From an uncultured Fimbriimonadaceae bacterium (lineage in GTDB: Bacteria > Armatimonadota > Fimbriimonadia > Fimbriimonadales > Fimbriimonadaceae): a stretch of DNA of 35,653 bases. The stretch spans positions 1 to 35,653 of the forward strand of contig CALGMO010000125.1 in the NCBI GenBank assembly GCA_937961665.1, in the 5' to 3' direction. Each line of letters starts with the position of its first letter. The stretch's first letter is position 1. The notes below the pieces were generated by a model. That model was not told the DNA's origin, did not search any database, and was given only the letters and a program-made list of their open reading frames with translations. The position numbers were made by a program, and so were the translations under genes. Positions 16,868 to 24,142 of this stretch are shown here, one piece after another.

Positions 16868-16893
16868 CGGGGCCGGCGCGAGCGCCGGCCCCG
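16868..16893 (-). other. 11-bp perfect hairpin between lipoprotein and GH44 genes
   Basis: CGGGGCCGGCG pairs exactly with CGCCGGCCCCG around a CGAG loop. It lies inside the presumed operon, 14 bases after the lipoprotein stop and 25 bases before the GH44 start, so it may attenuate or stabilise the upstream message rather than end the whole transcript. It shares the GGCCGGCG core with the hairpin at 17140-17176. Confidence 0.6.
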
Positions 16894-16907
16894 GGGAGTC
16901 GGGCGGA

Positions 16908-17117
16908 TCAGTTGCCGCCCTGTTGCTGCGCCTGCTGCTCGGCGGCCTTCTGGAGGCCCTCCTGCATGCCCTTGATCGCCTCGGGCGGGGGCTCCTTGAT
17001 GTTGCCCATGTTGCGGAAGGCCTGCTCCTCCTCCTTGGTGGCCTCGGTTTTCTCCGAGCAACCGACCGCGGCGAGGCCCAGGGCCAGCACGGCGACGAAA
17101 GCTGCGATCTTCCTCAT
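16908..17117 (-). CDS. small secreted lipoprotein of unknown function
   Basis: A 69-aa protein. The signal peptide MRKIAAFVAVLALGLAAVGC ends in a good lipobox with Cys20; the mature 50 residues are charged and Gln-rich (EEEQAFRNMGN, then PPPEAIKGMQEG, then a QQAQQQGG tail) with no recognisable domain. GGAGGA precedes the ATG with good spacing. It lies between a pseudopilin and a GH44 glucanase in the same orientation and is bounded on both sides by strong hairpins, which suggests that its message level is set separately. A role as a small envelope accessory of the secretion or pseudopilin system is a guess. Confidence 0.78.
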   Translation of the reverse strand: MRKIAAFVAVLALGLAAVGCSEKTEATKEEEQAFRNMGNIKEPPPEAIKGMQEGLQKAAEQQAQQQGGN

Positions 17118-17139
17118 TCGTTCCTCCCTGAAGGTCTGT

Positions 17140-17176
17140 GGCCGGCGCGGGGGCGGCGGCGCCGCCCCCGCCGGCC
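17140..17176 (-). other. 16-bp GC hairpin between pseudopilin and lipoprotein genes
   Basis: Arms 17140-17145/17171-17176 and 17148-17157/17161-17170 pair perfectly, with a 2-nt bulge and a 3-nt loop. There is no T tract. In the transcript it follows the pseudopilin stop by ten bases and precedes the lipoprotein start, so it could be an intercistronic terminator, attenuator or mRNA-stabilising stem. Confidence 0.6.
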
Positions 17177-17186
17177 GGTCCCTAGC

Positions 17187-18023
17187 TTACTGCCGATAGG
17201 CGTCCCACATGTTGTCCGCCGGCCGGTTCCGTCCGTCCGGGTTGGTGCGGACCGGATCCATCATCGCCGCGTGGCCGTCGGCGAACAGGAACGGCGTCTG
17301 GCCGCTGTAGACGACCGAGCAGCCGCCCCACTTGTCGTTGTTGTTCCACTTGACGTGCGCCTGGTACACGGCACCGGTGCGGTTGCGGCCGGTGACGTCC
17401 TGCGCGCCGCCCTCGGGGGTCAGACCGGGGGCTCCGCCCGTGCCGGCCCAGTCCCACCAGTCGACGCCGGGGAAGTACAGGCCGTTGCCGTAGATGGTGT
17501 TGCCGAAGAACCGGCCCGCCAGCACGATGGTGCTCGACGGCTGGGTGACGGCGGTCTCGGTGGCCATGTTCCGCTTGATCCAGGAGGTCTGGTACAGGCC
17601 CATCACGCCGTACACCGCCCAGCTGCTCAGGCTGCTGTCCCACTTCATCGCGCCGTTGGCGGCGAAGCTCAGGGGCAGGATCTCGGGGATGGTGCGCATC
17701 CAGCCGTCCCAGCTGGCCTTGTCCTTCGGGTCGCTTGGGTCGGTGAGCAGGGCGTAGCTCTTGATGTACGGCTGCGTGTCGACGGTCCAGCCGCCGTCGC
17801 GCGGAGCCCACCAGTCGCGGCCGAGGCCCATCGGGTAGGTGCCGTCCTGGTCCTGCATGTACATCATGATTCCCAGGCCGAGCTGCTTGATGTTCGACAG
17901 GGCGGCGGTCTTCTTGGCGGCGAGCTTCGCCTGCGCGAAGACCGGGAACAGGATCGCGGCCAGGATCGCGATGATGGCGATCACGACCAAGAGTTCGATG
18001 AGGGTGAATGCTTTGCGCTTCAT
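17187..18023 (-). CDS. pseudopilin (prepilin-type N-terminal cleavage/methylation domain) within the glycosidase operon
   Basis: A 278-aa protein with the leader MKRKA and then FTLIELLVVIAIIAILAA, cleavable by prepilin peptidase. The remainder is a DUF1559-like globular part. It ends with a degenerate H-X9-DG site in which the His is Tyr (YSGQTPFLFADG). The next residues of the N-terminal helix (FPVFAQAK) are typical of Armatimonadota pseudopilins. The ATG at 18023 is chosen over an upstream in-frame codon because AAGGTGG lies ten bases before it; that site is embedded in the last codons of the LacI gene, implying translational coupling. Its place between a sugar regulator and a secreted glucanase suggests a surface or secretion role tied to polysaccharide use. 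Confidence 0.9.
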   Translation of the reverse strand: MKRKAFTLIELLVVIAIIAILAAILFPVFAQAKLAAKKTAALSNIKQLGLGIMMYMQDQDGTYPMGLGRDWWAPRDGGWTVDTQPYIKSYALLTDPSDPKDKASWDGWMRTIPEILPLSFAANGAMKWDSSLSSWAVYGVMGLYQTSWIKRNMATETAVTQPSSTIVLAGRFFGNTIYGNGLYFPGVDWWDWAGTGGAPGLTPEGGAQDVTGRNRTGAVYQAHVKWNNNDKWGGCSVVYSGQTPFLFADGHAAMMDPVRTNPDGRNRPADNMWDAYRQ

Positions 18024-18028
18024 TGGAT

Positions 18029-19075
18029 TCAGTCCACCTTTGGATGAGTTGGGGGGGTCGATGTGCTGCCCCGGACGTCGAGGCCGCACGGCAGAACGAG
18101 GTCAAGCGGCTCGGGTGTTTCTCCCCGGATGCAGCGCACCAGGAGGTCGATCGCCTTGGAGCCGATGTCGACGAGCGGTTGGGAGACGGAGGTGAGCGGG
18201 GGCTCGACCTCGTCGCAGAAGGCGGTGGAGTCGAACCCCACCACGGAAAGCCGTTCGGGAACGGGGATGCCTCGGAGCCGGGCGCGGCGCACCACGTCGG
18301 CCGCGACGCCGTCGTGCTGGCAGACGAGGGCAGTGTGGCGCGGGCCCTCGGAGAGGTATCGGTCGATGGCGTCCCAGTCGCCGGCGCCGGGGTAGGTCAG
18401 GATGTCCGCCTCTCCGACCTCCCGACCTAGGTTCGCCATCCAGCGGCGGAAGGCGCCGATTCGCTCGCGGGTCTCGGTGAACGGTCTCGCCTCGCCGATC
18501 ACGAAGCCGATCCTGCGGTGGCCCAGGTTCCACAGGTGCTCCAAAGCCAGCCGGATTCCGCCGTCGTTGTCGCACCGCACGCTCGGGAAGCGGTTCTGCA
18601 GGAGCGAGGAGGGCGTGTGGATGAGAACCAGGGGCACCCTCGAGGCGAGGAGCATGCGAACGTTCTCCTCGGCGGGCATCGTGCTGTACCACACCAGGCC
18701 GTCGAAGCGCCCGTCGTTGATCCCGTCGTCGGGTGCGCCGCCCATCAGCTTCGGGCAGAGCGTCAGGGAGTAGCCTTGCCGGAAGGCGCCCTCGATCAGG
18801 CCGTCCATCAGCGCCGCGAAGTAGCGGGAACCCCTCGAGAAGACCGGCCGCGCGAAGCCGATGCCGTGCAGGATGCCGATGTTCCAGGTCTGGCCGTCGC
18901 GGAAGCTCCGAGCGAACACGTTGCAGCGGTATCCCAGCTCCTGGGCGGCCTGTCGGACCCGCTCGGCCGTGGCGGGGCTCACGCGGACGGTGCTGGCCCG
19001 GCCGTGGAGCACGCGCGACACCACGACGGGAGACACTCCCGCCTTCTTCGCCACGTCGCGCATCGTCACGGCCAT
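18029..19075 (-). CDS. LacI/GalR-family transcriptional regulator
   Basis: A 348-aa protein. Residues 1-50 hold the LacI helix-turn-helix and hinge helix (MRDVAKKAGVSPVVVSRVLHG, then RVRQAAQELGYRCNVFARSF). Residues about 62-340 are a periplasmic-binding-protein-like sugar-sensing core with the family motifs GHRRIGFVIG and LSVVGFDSTAFCDEVEPPLTSV. It should repress nearby glycosidase genes until a released sugar binds. It is the second gene of the operon, 26 bp after GH1, and ends five bases before the pseudopilin start. Its operator may be the AT-rich repeats at 20497-20528. No Shine-Dalgarno sequence of note is seen; MTMRD at 19063 is an alternative start. Confidence 0.93.
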   Translation of the reverse strand: MAVTMRDVAKKAGVSPVVVSRVLHGRASTVRVSPATAERVRQAAQELGYRCNVFARSFRDGQTWNIGILHGIGFARPVFSRGSRYFAALMDGLIEGAFRQGYSLTLCPKLMGGAPDDGINDGRFDGLVWYSTMPAEENVRMLLASRVPLVLIHTPSSLLQNRFPSVRCDNDGGIRLALEHLWNLGHRRIGFVIGEARPFTETRERIGAFRRWMANLGREVGEADILTYPGAGDWDAIDRYLSEGPRHTALVCQHDGVAADVVRRARLRGIPVPERLSVVGFDSTAFCDEVEPPLTSVSQPLVDIGSKAIDLLVRCIRGETPEPLDLVLPCGLDVRGSTSTPPTHPKVD

Positions 19076-19101
19076 CGTCGGCTCCGCTTCGTTTCGTTCC
19101 G

Positions 19102-20457
19102 CTACAGGTTGGTCCCGTTCGCCCGGATCGTGTCCCGGTACCAGTGGAAGGAGTCCTTGGGCACGCGCCGCTGGGTGGCGTAGTCCACGTACACCAGACC
19201 GAAGCGGCGGTTGTAGCCGAAGGCCCATTCGAAGTTGTCGAGGAAAGACCAGTGGAGGTAGCCCTGCACCTTCGCGCCGTCTTCGGCCGCCTTGGCCAGC
19301 TGGCGCAGGTGCCGGCGAGTGTAGTCGACGCGCTGGGGATCGTGGACTCGGCCGTCCAGCGCGATCCAGTCCATGCCGGCGAGTCCGTTCTCCGTTATGA
19401 CGATCGGCTTGCGGTACCGGTTCCAGAAGTGCATCGGCCCCCAGTAGAGGCACCGCTCGTCGACCGTCCAGTCCATCATGGTCTTCGGCGCGCCGACGGG
19501 CTCCGGGGACGCCTGGATGGAGCCGTCCACGCCCGCGGCCACCTCGTAGCCGGTGTAGATGTTCAGCCCCAGGAAGTCGACCGGCTCGGCGATGGTCCGC
19601 ATCTGCTCCTCGGTGATCCGTGGAACCGCGTCGCCGAAGACCTCGAGGGCCTGCTCCGGATAGCGCCCGAAGACGACCGGGTCGATCCACCAGCCCATGC
19701 TCCAGAGAGAGTTCGGGGTGGCGTCGAAGGTTCGGGCCGCGGCGGCCGCCACGTCGGCGGGGTTCTCCGGGTTCTTCGGGATGCCGGGGCCCACGGCGGG
19801 CACGAGGCCGACGCTGCACCCGGAGGAGTGGACCCGCAGAACCCGCGTGGCCGCGCCGTTGGCGACCAGCGTGTGGTGCGAGGCCAGCAGCACCTCGTCG
19901 AAGCGCAGCCTATCGCCGGGCGCGTGGTTGCCCGACTGGAGCCCCAGGTTGATGAAGCACTGCGGCTCGTTCAGGGGCATCCACCGCTTCACGCGGTCGC
20001 CGAGGCGCTTGGCGACGACCTCGGTGTAGTCCGCGAACCAAGCCGGGCTGTCTGGGTTCAGCCACCCGCCCCGGTGGTAAAGGGCGAGGGGGAAGTCCCA
20101 GTGGAACAGCGTGACCCAAGGCTCGATGCCCGCCTCGAGCAACGCGTCCACGAGCCGGTCGTAGAAGCCCAGGCCCTTCTCGTTGACGGCGCCGGTTCCC
20201 TCGGGCAGGATGCGCGGCCAGGAGACGCTGAAGCGGTAGGCGTTCACGCCGAGCTCGCGCATCAGCGCGACATCCTCCTCCCAGCGGTGGTAATGGTCGC
20301 ACGCCACGTCGCCGGTGTGGCCGTGGTACACCGCGCCCGGCTTGCGGCAGAACATGTCCCACACGCAGGGGCCTCGGCCGTCCTCCCGCGCGGCGCCCTC
20401 GATCTGGTACGCCGCCGTCGCCACGCCCCACGCGAACCCTTCGTCGAACCTCGCCAT
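19102..20457 (-). CDS. glycoside hydrolase family 1 beta-glucosidase
   Basis: A 451-aa family 1 enzyme. The N-terminal FAWGVATAAYQIEGA is the family signature; Glu164 in MPLNEPQC is the acid/base and Glu356 in VITENGLAG the nucleophile. It removes terminal beta-linked glucose or galactose from short oligosaccharides and lacks a signal peptide, so it would act in the cytoplasm on imported sugars. ATG 20457 (MARFDEGF) is used because GGAGAG lies five bases upstream; the longer frame from 20502 adds an unconserved Arg-rich leader. First gene of the operon with LacI, the pseudopilin, the lipoprotein and GH44, and divergent from GH42. Confidence 0.95.
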   Translation of the reverse strand: MARFDEGFAWGVATAAYQIEGAAREDGRGPCVWDMFCRKPGAVYHGHTGDVACDHYHRWEEDVALMRELGVNAYRFSVSWPRILPEGTGAVNEKGLGFYDRLVDALLEAGIEPWVTLFHWDFPLALYHRGGWLNPDSPAWFADYTEVVAKRLGDRVKRWMPLNEPQCFINLGLQSGNHAPGDRLRFDEVLLASHHTLVANGAATRVLRVHSSGCSVGLVPAVGPGIPKNPENPADVAAAAARTFDATPNSLWSMGWWIDPVVFGRYPEQALEVFGDAVPRITEEQMRTIAEPVDFLGLNIYTGYEVAAGVDGSIQASPEPVGAPKTMMDWTVDERCLYWGPMHFWNRYRKPIVITENGLAGMDWIALDGRVHDPQRVDYTRRHLRQLAKAAEDGAKVQGYLHWSFLDNFEWAFGYNRRFGLVYVDYATQRRVPKDSFHWYRDTIRANGTNL

Positions 20458-20496
20458 GCAGACTCTCCGCGGCAATCGTCGTGCCGCAACAGCATG

Positions 20497-20528
20497 ATAC
20501 ACCGATATAGTCCAAACAGTATACCGAT
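20497..20528. promoter_or_regulatory. operator-like direct repeats between divergent GH1 and GH42
   Basis: ATACACCGAT (20497-20506) and GTATACCGAT (20519-20528) are near-identical direct repeats with starts 22 bp apart, about two helical turns. They sit in a strikingly AT-rich island between divergent glycosidase genes. AACAGTATA at 20515-20523 also recurs before the GH127 gene (28077-28085). A regulator site is plausible, LacI being the local candidate, but a classical LacI palindrome is not evident. Confidence 0.4.
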
Positions 20529-20627
20529 GAATCGCTCAATTTTGCGGGAATTCCGTTGGCGGCGGCTCCCTCCCGGCCTTGGCGCGCGGGCGCGGGCGGA
20601 AGGTAAGTTGCCGCCGAGGAGCGGCAG

Positions 20628-22637
20628 ATGTCGGAAGGGTGGATCGCTTGGGATCGGATTCTGTACGGCGGGGACTACAACCCCGACCAGTGGCCGGAGG
20701 AGGTTTGGCGGGAGGACGCCCGCCTGATGCGGCTGGCCCGCTGGAACACCGCCACCGTCCCCGTTTTCTCCTGGGCCAGGCTGGAGCCGGAGGAGGGGCG
20801 CTTCGACTTCGGCTGGCTGGACCGCGTCGTCGAAACGCTGGAGTCCGAGGGCATCGGGCTGTGTCTGGCGACCTCGACCGCCTCGCAGCCCGCCTGGGTC
20901 GACGCGAAGTACCCCGACGTGCTGATCACCGATCCGGACGGGGTGCGCCGGCGGCACGGCAACCGCCACTCGTTCTGCCCGAACAGCGCCAACTACCGGC
21001 GCCTCTCCGTCGCCTTGGCCAGCCGGCTCGCAGACCGCTACGGCCGCCGACCGAGCCTCAGGCTCTGGCACGTGAACAACGAGTACGGCACCGTCTGCTT
21101 CTGCGAGAACTGCGCCGCCGCGTTCCGCCGCTGGCTGCAGAGGAGGTACGGGTCGCTGGAGGAGCTGAACCGCCGCTGGTACACCGCCTTCTGGGGACAC
21201 GCCTACAGCGATTGGCGCCAGATCGAGCCCCCTTACCGCCACGGCGAGGGCAGCATCCAGGCGCTGCGCATCGACTACCACCGGTTCCAGTCCGAGAGCC
21301 TGCTGCGGTGCTTCGTCGCCGAGCGCGACGCCATCCGCCGCCGCTCGCCGGGCGTGCCCATCACCACCAACCTGATGGGCACGTTCTTCAACCTGGACTA
21401 CCACCGGTGGGCCAAGGAGCTGGACGTCGTCTCGTGGGACAACTACCCTTGGCCCGAGGCGAAGCCGGAGGACGTGGCGTTCTATCATGCCCTGCACCGG
21501 GGCATGAAGGATGGACAGCCTTTCCTGCTGATGGAGCAGAGCCCCTCGCAGCAGAACTGGCAGCCGTACAACAAGCTGAAGGCCCCCGGCCGGCTGCGCC
21601 TGCAGTCGTTCCAGGCGGTCGCGCAGGGGGCGGACAGCGTGATGTACTTCCAGTGGCGGCGCGGCCGCGGGGGATGCGAGAAGCTGCACGGGGCCGTGGT
21701 GGAGCACGGCGGGTCCGAGGCGAACCGCGTGTTCCGGGAGGTCGCCGAGATCGGTGCCGAGCTGGAGTCGCTGGGCACCGAGACGATCGGCGGGCGGACC
21801 CCGGCGCGCGTGGCCGTGGTCTTCAGTTGGGAGAGCTGGTGGGCGATGCGCTACTCCAGCGGCCCCAGCCGCGACCTGGACTACCCCGCGGTCGTGCGGT
21901 CGTTCTACGCCGCGCTGCACCGCCTCGGCGTCGCCGCGGACGTGGTGGGCCCCGACGCGCCGCTCGAGCGGTACGACGTGATCCTCCTGCCGCTGCTCGC
22001 GATGGTGCCCCGAGAGCTGGGAGAGCGCCTGGAGGCCCGCGTGCGGGAGGGCGCGACGCTCGTCGCCACGCCGTTCACCGGGCTGGTGGACGAGACCGAC
22101 CTGGTGCATCCGGAGGGCGCCCCGGGTCCGCTCTCCGAGGCGCTGGGGGTCTTCGTGGAGGAGACCGACGCGATGCTGCCGCGCGAGGAGAACGCGGTGC
22201 GGTTCGCCGACGGGGACCGCGCCGAGGCCCGGCTGCTGTGCGACCGGGTCCGGCTTCGCGGAGCGGAGCCGATCGGCTTCTACGAGCGCGGGTTCTACTC
22301 CGGCGAGCCGGCCGCCACCCGGAATCTCTGCTCCAAGGGCGTGGGCTACTACCTGGCGACGTACCTGGGCGACGAGGGCCTGCGCCGGTTCCTGAAGCGA
22401 GTCTGCGCCGAGCGCGGGATCGCCTCGCCGCTGGAGGGTGGGGCCGAGCCTCCCGAGGGGGTCGAGGTGGCCCAGCGCGTCCAACCGGACGGGGCCGTGC
22501 TGACCTACCTGCTGAACCACTCGGACGAGGAGCGGACGGTGAGGCTGCCCGCCGCAGGGACCGACCTGCTGACGCTCCAGCCGACAGGGCCGGAGGTGCG
22601 TCTGGCCCCAAGGGCGGTGCGGATCGTCCGGTCCTAG
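20628..22637 (+). CDS. glycoside hydrolase family 42 beta-galactosidase
   Basis: A 669-aa enzyme with the family N-terminus LYGGDYNPDQWPEEVW, the acid/base Glu152 in WHVNNEYG and the nucleophile Glu303 in LLMEQSPSQQNW. A trimerisation-like alpha/beta domain (about 395-600) and a small C-terminal beta domain follow, as in Thermus A4-type beta-galactosidases. No signal peptide, so cytoplasmic. GH42 enzymes act on beta-galactosides from plant polymers and some on alpha-L-arabinopyranosides. GAGGAG lies six bases before the ATG. It is divergent from the GH1 operon and likely under the same control region. It would complete removal of galactose side chains from xyloglucan or arabinogalactan fragments. 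Confidence 0.95.
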   Translation: MSEGWIAWDRILYGGDYNPDQWPEEVWREDARLMRLARWNTATVPVFSWARLEPEEGRFDFGWLDRVVETLESEGIGLCLATSTASQPAWVDAKYPDVLITDPDGVRRRHGNRHSFCPNSANYRRLSVALASRLADRYGRRPSLRLWHVNNEYGTVCFCENCAAAFRRWLQRRYGSLEELNRRWYTAFWGHAYSDWRQIEPPYRHGEGSIQALRIDYHRFQSESLLRCFVAERDAIRRRSPGVPITTNLMGTFFNLDYHRWAKELDVVSWDNYPWPEAKPEDVAFYHALHRGMKDGQPFLLMEQSPSQQNWQPYNKLKAPGRLRLQSFQAVAQGADSVMYFQWRRGRGGCEKLHGAVVEHGGSEANRVFREVAEIGAELESLGTETIGGRTPARVAVVFSWESWWAMRYSSGPSRDLDYPAVVRSFYAALHRLGVAADVVGPDAPLERYDVILLPLLAMVPRELGERLEARVREGATLVATPFTGLVDETDLVHPEGAPGPLSEALGVFVEETDAMLPREENAVRFADGDRAEARLLCDRVRLRGAEPIGFYERGFYSGEPAATRNLCSKGVGYYLATYLGDEGLRRFLKRVCAERGIASPLEGGAEPPEGVEVAQRVQPDGAVLTYLLNHSDEERTVRLPAAGTDLLTLQPTGPEVRLAPRAVRIVRS

Positions 22638-22642
22638 GACGA

Positions 22643-22663
22643 GCCCGCCGGACAGGGGCGGGT
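22643..22663 (+). terminator. weak hairpin after the GH42 gene
   Basis: A 7-bp stem (GCCCGCC / GGCGGGT with one G-T pair) and 7-nt loop lies directly after the GH42 stop. No T tract follows. The gap 22638-22716 otherwise contains only the TGTAGGT stretch before the next ATG. Confidence 0.3.
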
Positions 22664-22716
22664 CTGAGGTACGGTGGCCGGAAGCTCCGACGACGGTTGG
22701 GGCCTGTAGGTGCCCC

Positions 22717-24078
22717 ATGCGATCCCTTCGGTTGCTCTCGCCCTTGCTTCTCGCCTTGGCCGTCCTCTCCCGTGCGGACACGTTCGGAGCGCTCCAGTTC
22801 GACCCGCCGGCGGGAGAGCGGAGGATCTCGCCGCACGCGATCAGCTACTCCTCCGCGGCGGGGAGCGACTTTGTGGTCGTCACGGCCTTTCGGCATGCTG
22901 CCAGCCAAGGCTCACCAGCGTCGGACTTCGCGGCCGAGTGGGCGGCGCGGGTCCGTGACCCGCTCAAGGTCGCCGAGTCGCCCAAGGGAGACCCGCTGGA
23001 GCTGGCCGGGGGCTGGACGTTCAGCTTCGGCATGTGCCAGGCGAAGATCCAAGACGTGGCCTGCTGGGTGACGCTGGGCGTGTACTCCGGGCACGGCGTC
23101 CGGGCCTCCGTCCGGGCCGTCTTCACCAACGACAAGGACATCCAGAAGGTCGCGGACTTCTTCGATCGGGTGAAGCCCCTGTCGGATGCACCCAAGCCGT
23201 CGGAGCCTCTTCCGTGGTCCGGGTTCAGCATGGCCGTTCCGGAAGGCTTCCGGCAGAGCGGAAACTGGCAGGTCAAGACCGTCGTCCGCGAGGTGGAGGG
23301 CCGCAAGACGTACACGTCGCTCCACTTCCGACTGCTGGACCCGGTCCCGGTCAAGGGCAACATGGGCGAGGCGCTGGTGGCCCTGTCCAAGTCGAGCCTC
23401 CCCTCGAACATCCCCGTGGGGACGATCGTGTTCCGGCGGTACGTCGGCGAGGGGCTGGCGTCCTGGTTCCTCATCGGACGGGGAAGGGAGGAGGGCCGCA
23501 AGGCCGACACCCTTTTCTCGCTGCACCTGATCGACTTGGGCACCCTTTGGCAGCCGCTCGTGATCGCACAGACCTACGAGGATCCCGACGGCACCGACGC
23601 GGCCGCCATCGCCGCCCGCGGCGCGGAGAGCTTCGCCCAGAGCGCGAAGCTGGCCGAGGAGGCGCTGAAGGACCTGACCTGCCCCGGCGTGACCAGCAAC
23701 GGACTGGCGACCGACGGCGCGCTGGTCGGGGAATACGAGTTCGGCAAGGCCAACCGGGTCGACTGGGCGAAGATGTCGATCGGGCCGGCGAGGTTCTCGC
23801 CCGCGACGCGATCGGGCTCCCTGAAGCTCGCGGCGGACGGGTCCTACCGATGGACGGAGGAGGGCAAGCCGGAGGAGACCGGCCGGTGGAAGTTCCAAAA
23901 GGACCTGCTGGCGCTCACCCCGGCAGGCGGCTCCGAGCGTCGGCTCCGCCTGGCCGCCCTGTCGCGGTTCGCCTCCGGCGAGAAGTTCCTCGTGCTGCTG
24001 GATCGGCTCGACGATCCGGTGAACGCTCTGACCGTCGGCGACGCCTCCACCTACTTCCTCACCAAGCCGCAGAAGTGA
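22717..24078 (+). CDS. secreted protein of unknown function
   Basis: A 453-aa protein not recognised as a known family. MRSLRLLSPLLLALAVLSRAD is a Sec signal peptide cleaved near residue 20; no lipobox. The mature part has two mixed alpha/beta stretches (about 25-155 and 165-310), possibly repeated, since GWTFSFGMCQAKI and GFSMAVPEGFRQ each open such a stretch. A C-terminal segment of about 90 residues (VGEYEFGKANRVDWAKMSIG to LALTPAGG) reads like a lipocalin-type antiparallel barrel: LKLAADGSYRWTEEGKPEETGRWKF. Two Cys pairs could form disulfides. It follows GH42 by 79 bp and converges on the alcohol dehydrogenase. No Shine-Dalgarno sequence. Function unknown. Confidence 0.75.
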   Translation: MRSLRLLSPLLLALAVLSRADTFGALQFDPPAGERRISPHAISYSSAAGSDFVVVTAFRHAASQGSPASDFAAEWAARVRDPLKVAESPKGDPLELAGGWTFSFGMCQAKIQDVACWVTLGVYSGHGVRASVRAVFTNDKDIQKVADFFDRVKPLSDAPKPSEPLPWSGFSMAVPEGFRQSGNWQVKTVVREVEGRKTYTSLHFRLLDPVPVKGNMGEALVALSKSSLPSNIPVGTIVFRRYVGEGLASWFLIGRGREEGRKADTLFSLHLIDLGTLWQPLVIAQTYEDPDGTDAAAIAARGAESFAQSAKLAEEALKDLTCPGVTSNGLATDGALVGEYEFGKANRVDWAKMSIGPARFSPATRSGSLKLAADGSYRWTEEGKPEETGRWKFQKDLLALTPAGGSERRLRLAALSRFASGEKFLVLLDRLDDPVNALTVGDASTYFLTKPQK

Positions 24079-24091
24079 GGGACGCAGGCTT

Positions 24092-24116
24092 CCGGGGCCC
24101 GGTTGGCGGGCCCCGG
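24092..24116. terminator. bidirectional hairpin between converging genes
   Basis: CCGGGGCCCG pairs perfectly with CGGGCCCCGG over a GTTGG loop, midway between the unknown secreted protein and the alcohol dehydrogenase, which converge. It is very stable but lacks a T tract on either side. Confidence 0.6.
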
Positions 24117-24142
24117 ATTGCGCCTTTCGGGCCTCGGCGGGC

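Noticed and set aside
20547-20554. GGAATTCC palindrome upstream of GH42
   Set aside because: Eight bases only, unextended and uncopied; not enough to call an operator.
22631-22640. Perfect palindrome GTCCTAGGAC
   Set aside because: It contains the GH42 stop codon, is isolated and has no second copy; probably chance.
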